A DNA stretch of 32,201 bases from Parietichytrium sp. I65-24A (Eukaryota > Sar > Bigyra > Thraustochytrida > Thraustochytriidae): the NCBI GenBank assembly GCA_012862575.1, contig BLSF01000146.1:1-32201 (forward strand), written 5' to 3'. Position numbers and translations under genes: made by a program. The notes under the pieces were generated by a model, which worked only from the letters and a program-made list of their open reading frames with translations, was not told where the DNA came from and ran no database searches. Numbering within the stretch: the stretch's first letter is position 1; every line of letters starts with the position of its first letter. Shown here piece by piece: positions 30,001 to 32,201 of this stretch.

Positions 30001-30668
30001 CGTCAGCCACTAAATCCAGGAAAATTTAGCAAAGCACTAACTTTCTCACCAAACCGGTGTCAAAGTCACACGTACTCCAATGTAGTCAGCGCAGTGTTCT
30101 TCTCCAACGCGCGACCGATCGCTGATGCTCCTTCATCGCCAACACCATTCAAACAATGACTATTTCATTACAAAAAGGCATGAAATCGTCAGCCACCAAG
30201 TCCGAGAAAGGTCAGCAAGAGACAAACCTTTCTCACCAAATCGGTGTCAAAGTCACACGTACACGCGACCGGTCTCTGTCCTATTTCATTACAGAAAGAC
30301 GTAAAAATCGTCAGCCACCAAGTCCGAGAAAGTTTGGTAGGGTACTAAAAAGTTTCGCCGAACCAGTGTCAAAGCCACGTAAAGTGACGCGGACTCCAAC
30401 GATGTCGGCAAGTAGTGCGCTTTCATGGAACCAGTGTCAAAGTCTCGCTGGAGAATGACTTACACCATGGACTCCGAGACAAAGCTGCGTGAAAGGAAAG
30501 CGCCATTAGAACCGACGTATTCCGCCTCTGAACAGTTTGATGATCACCAACTCACCACACGGCTTTTTCCCCTCGATCGATCGCCTGAAGCCCTTCGTCC
30601 AACGAGTCCACCGCCCAAAACCTCACCGTCGTGCCCGCTCCAACCTCTACCTCATTGTACCAGCCCAT
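27072..30668 (-). CDS. Multi-exon LRR membrane protein with one repeat per exon
   Basis: Exons in transcription order (plus coordinates): 30556-30668, 30464-30484, 30263-30280, 30076-30159, 29890-29973, 29703-29786, 29527-29610, 29340-29423, 29157-29240, 28844-29056, 28701-28778, 28545-28628, 28366-28449, 28212-28295, 28051-28134, 27893-27976, 27709-27792, 27552-27647, 27072-27444. All introns are GT-AG and phase 2, and the joined frame is open for 639 codons to TAG 27072-27074. Twelve exons are exactly 84 nt, each one 28-residue RNase-inhibitor/NLRC3-type LRR (LxxNxIGDEGASAIGRALEKNTALTxLD). The 213-nt exon adds a non-LRR insert. The last exon encodes three hydrophobic helices (IAQVVLSIAPVLGVLFF; a second after RKRRG; a third at the end). 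A membrane-anchored recognition protein is plausible. The first three exons and the start are the least certain; no kinase or nucleotide-binding domain is seen. Confidence 0.78.
29157..30262 (-). repeat. Six-unit tandem array of LRR exon plus intron, 176-187 bp per unit
   Basis: Exon starts recur every 183, 187, 176, 187 and 186 bp. Introns are as alike as exons: each has ACGTAC at the donor side, CACCAAACCGGTGTCAAAG, CGTCAGCCACCAAGTCCGAG and CTATTTCATT at the acceptor. The common intron sequence shows recent duplication of whole cassettes. The older exons at 27709-28628 keep the 84-nt size, but their introns have diverged. Confidence 0.93.
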
Positions 30669-30789
30669 CCTTTTTTTCCTTTCTTCTTCAGCCTGCCAGT
30701 CTCCAGAGTTCGCGCACGTGATGGTTTACTTTCTGCGTTCCTTTGCCCTCTTCCCTGTTTCGCGTTTACAGGCAAAGGCTGTTTACTTC

Positions 30790-30831
30790 ATTCACACCTG
30801 TGAATTACCATAGGTATCTATCTTATGGTAA
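30790..30831. promoter_or_regulatory. Two adjacent short palindromes
   Basis: ATTCACA-CC-TGTGAAT at 30790-30805, and TTACCATA (30805-30812) with TATGGTAA (30824-30831). They lie about 120 bp upstream of the LRR gene start and could be protein-binding sites. A TCTATAAAA follows at about 30832-30840 on the plus strand, with no plus-strand gene after it. No other feature is seen from 30669 to 31242. Confidence 0.35.
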
Positions 30832-31242
30832 TCTATAAAATCGCGTCTTTTATTTCACAACAATTTCGCGCAGGAACAACTCCGTGTTCAGTTAAGACAT
30901 TCATACGGGAAAAGGTAGTGTCCTTGAATATTTGATCGTTGGAAATCGCACAGCCATTGTGACAATGAGTCAAAGTGAGGGAGGTCAATTCTATAGCAGT
31001 GCATGCGGACTTCAACGTACAGAAGCGAGCATCGGAAGGCCAAGTCACTGAATAAAACTCTCACTACCTCACACTTTCGGTAGACCCCTGCCCAAGAAGT
31101 TTCAGATGTAATCGAACAAAGCCAGCGATGACAAGTCCGCTTAAGATCGACGTTGTGGTCGAGGTGCATAAACTTGAGCTTACCGATGAATTGTCTTCGG
31201 CACATCCTAGTTGAGAAGGACTTTTGGCAGACTCCCGTTTCA

Positions 31243-31366
31243 CTTGGTGAAATTGAGCACCACACCAATTCTGGTGAATAGAAATACACAAAATAAGGGA
31301 GTGAAAACAATAACGGACAAGTGTATGAACTTGGCAGTTGTACGAGTATCATATAATTTCTAAGTC
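31243..31366. repeat. Direct repeat R2, copy 2
   Basis: Counterpart of 26661-26788, about 124 bp with scattered substitutions and short indels. Followed directly by the R3-type near-palindrome at 31372-31388. Confidence 0.85.
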
Positions 31367-31371
31367 ATTTT

Positions 31372-31388
31372 ACCAGCATAATGCAGGT
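31372..31388. repeat. R3-type near-palindrome ACCAGCATAATGCAGGT
   Basis: One base different from 25525-25541, and related to 26398-26414 and to the inverted copy at 10229-10249. Confidence 0.7.
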
Positions 31389-31390
31389 GA

Positions 31391-31699
31391 TTATTTTGTC
31401 AACTTTTTTGCATTGAGTTCTACTTTATTCACCCATTTGATCGAGTCATTCATTTGTTCATCGCATGAAAATTCGTACCTGGACATTTTTCCATGTTGAT
31501 CATGAGAGAAAGACGTTGGAGATGGTGACATTGTTCCGGTGTACATAGAAGCCACACCAAAAAAGTTATAAGACATCGGATCAGGTGTCTTTGCGGTGTT
31601 GAATGGTGATTCGGAATTCATGTCTAGACGTCTACCAATCGGTGACTCGGATGGAACAACTGAAAACGAGAATGACAATATTCTGGTATCGACAGTCAA
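31391..31699 (-). CDS. Possible small protein, 102 aa (uncertain)
   Basis: ATG-started frame rich in Ser, Asn, Met and Thr (MNSESPFNTAKTPDPMSYNF, TMSPSPTSF), ending with a basic tail (VELNAKKLTK). It has no recognised domain and no hydrophobic segment. Composition does not look like simple repeat, but nothing independent supports expression. It could be an exon of a larger gene. Confidence 0.3.
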   Translation of the reverse strand: MTVDTRILSFSFSVVPSESPIGRRLDMNSESPFNTAKTPDPMSYNFFGVASMYTGTMSPSPTSFSHDQHGKMSRYEFSCDEQMNDSIKWVNKVELNAKKLTK

Positions 31700-32098
31700 T
31701 GTAAGATTAGGTTAATTTGTTCTATTGTCTACATCCAAACTGTAGCAGTTCGTAGGTGATGTCATGTTGGCAGGTTCCGCGCCGTCATGACACTGAATCT
31801 GTTATAAGTGTACATTAAGATGTATTGAGTGGATCTTATTGTCTTATTGAGACACTAAGGAATAGTGTATGTCCAAGAAAAAGTCCATGTTCAGGTGTAG
31901 TGGACGATGGCTGAATGCTACTTTTCACTGGATTACTAGGTTGATATAAGTAGGTCTTACTCATCAGGGCGGTGAGTTGGGTCTTAGTCATCAAATAGAT
32001 GAATACTAGCTCACAGGCGAGAATGGATTTTCTCGCTGATAAAGTCGAGCAGTGATGACCCAATACAACTCTGTGAGAAAATGGCCGAATCAGCCGGA
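31700..32098. other. Gene-free stretch before the rRNA tip
   Basis: No convincing ORF, repeat or RNA gene is seen. Importantly, it does not match the 18S sequence expected upstream of 32099. Confidence 0.5.

Positions 32099-32131
<33 letters not shown>
32099..32131 (+). rRNA. 3' tip of 18S rRNA gene (fragment)
   Basis: Thirty-three bases match the conserved end of eukaryotic 18S rRNA, including the well-known TCCGTAGGTGAACCTGCGG priming site and GGATCATTA end. The preceding bases (AATCAGCCGGA) are not those of an 18S gene, which should read GTAACAAG there. Only the tip is present, so it is either a truncated rDNA unit at an array edge or a displaced fragment. Confidence 0.85.
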
Positions 32132-32201
32132 TCACACTTATTGTTTTGGTTGTTGTGTTATATTGTTTTTACTTTCAGTTTTGATATTTAGAAATAGTAA
32201 A
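32132..32201 (+). other. Probable start of ITS1
   Basis: AT-rich sequence directly after the 18S end, where ITS1 should begin. No 5.8S sequence is reached within the window, so the identity rests on position alone. Confidence 0.5.

Noticed and set aside
29157-30262. CRISPR-like array (regular repeats with variable parts)
   Set aside because: The units are about 183 bp, encode LRRs in frame with GT-AG splice sites, and the DNA is eukaryotic.
29062-30721. Several plus-strand ORFs in the LRR array
   Set aside because: They span minus-strand exons and introns with matching splice sites, and their repeated peptides (RNRQPPSPRKF) translate the conserved intron sequence in antisense.
30888-31352. 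154-aa minus-strand ORF
   Set aside because: It runs through repeat R2. The homologous frame at 26390-26707 shares only the YSPE.V.CSISP part and is otherwise different, as expected of non-coding repeats.

Overview
The window is nuclear DNA from a unicellular eukaryote, group not identifiable from the sequence. It has a gene with phase-2 spliceosomal introns, TATA-type promoters 25-60 bp before start codons, all three standard stop codons in use, and the 3' tip of an 18S rRNA gene at the right edge. Apart from that one gene, every gene is a single open reading frame, and neighbours can lie only 3-60 bp apart.

Positions 1-4883 hold the 3' end of an unknown gene, two unknown small genes, a PAP2-type lipid phosphatase, a ubiquitin variant lacking the C-terminal Gly-Gly and carrying Ser at position 44, a Lys-rich small ORF, a tandem repeat and a small LRR protein. 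Positions 5056-9875 are a sphingolipid cluster: a serine palmitoyltransferase with LCB2-like and LCB1-like parts in one chain, 3-ketodihydrosphingosine reductase, a sphingolipid-type desaturase and a long-chain-base-phosphate phosphatase. These cover condensation, reduction, desaturation and dephosphorylation of long-chain bases. A small membrane protein and a CHK-type kinase follow.

Positions 12561-18754 hold three tandem paralogues related to tyrosine recombinases of the Crypton type. The middle copy has a full R..HxxR..W..Y set, the first has lost W and Y, and the third has lost the catalytic domain. Each is preceded by a hairpin repeat. Positions 18798-23760 form a second lipid locus: a DUF676-like lipase, a membrane protein with an N-terminal carrier domain and Pls-type left-handed beta-helix regions, and a divergently transcribed fatty-acyl-AMP ligase. 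The ligase could load the carrier domain.

Positions 24172-26350 hold a RINGv (MARCH-like) membrane protein, a C2H2 zinc-finger protein and an unknown gene flanked by direct repeats. Positions 27072-30668 hold the most unusual gene: about 19 exons on the minus strand with only phase-2 introns, twelve of them exactly 84 nt and each encoding one 28-residue leucine-rich repeat, ending in three predicted membrane helices. Six of these exons plus their introns form a recent tandem array whose differences concentrate at the exposed LxxNx positions. Long direct repeats flank the gene. The window ends with an orphan 18S 3' tip joined to likely ITS1.
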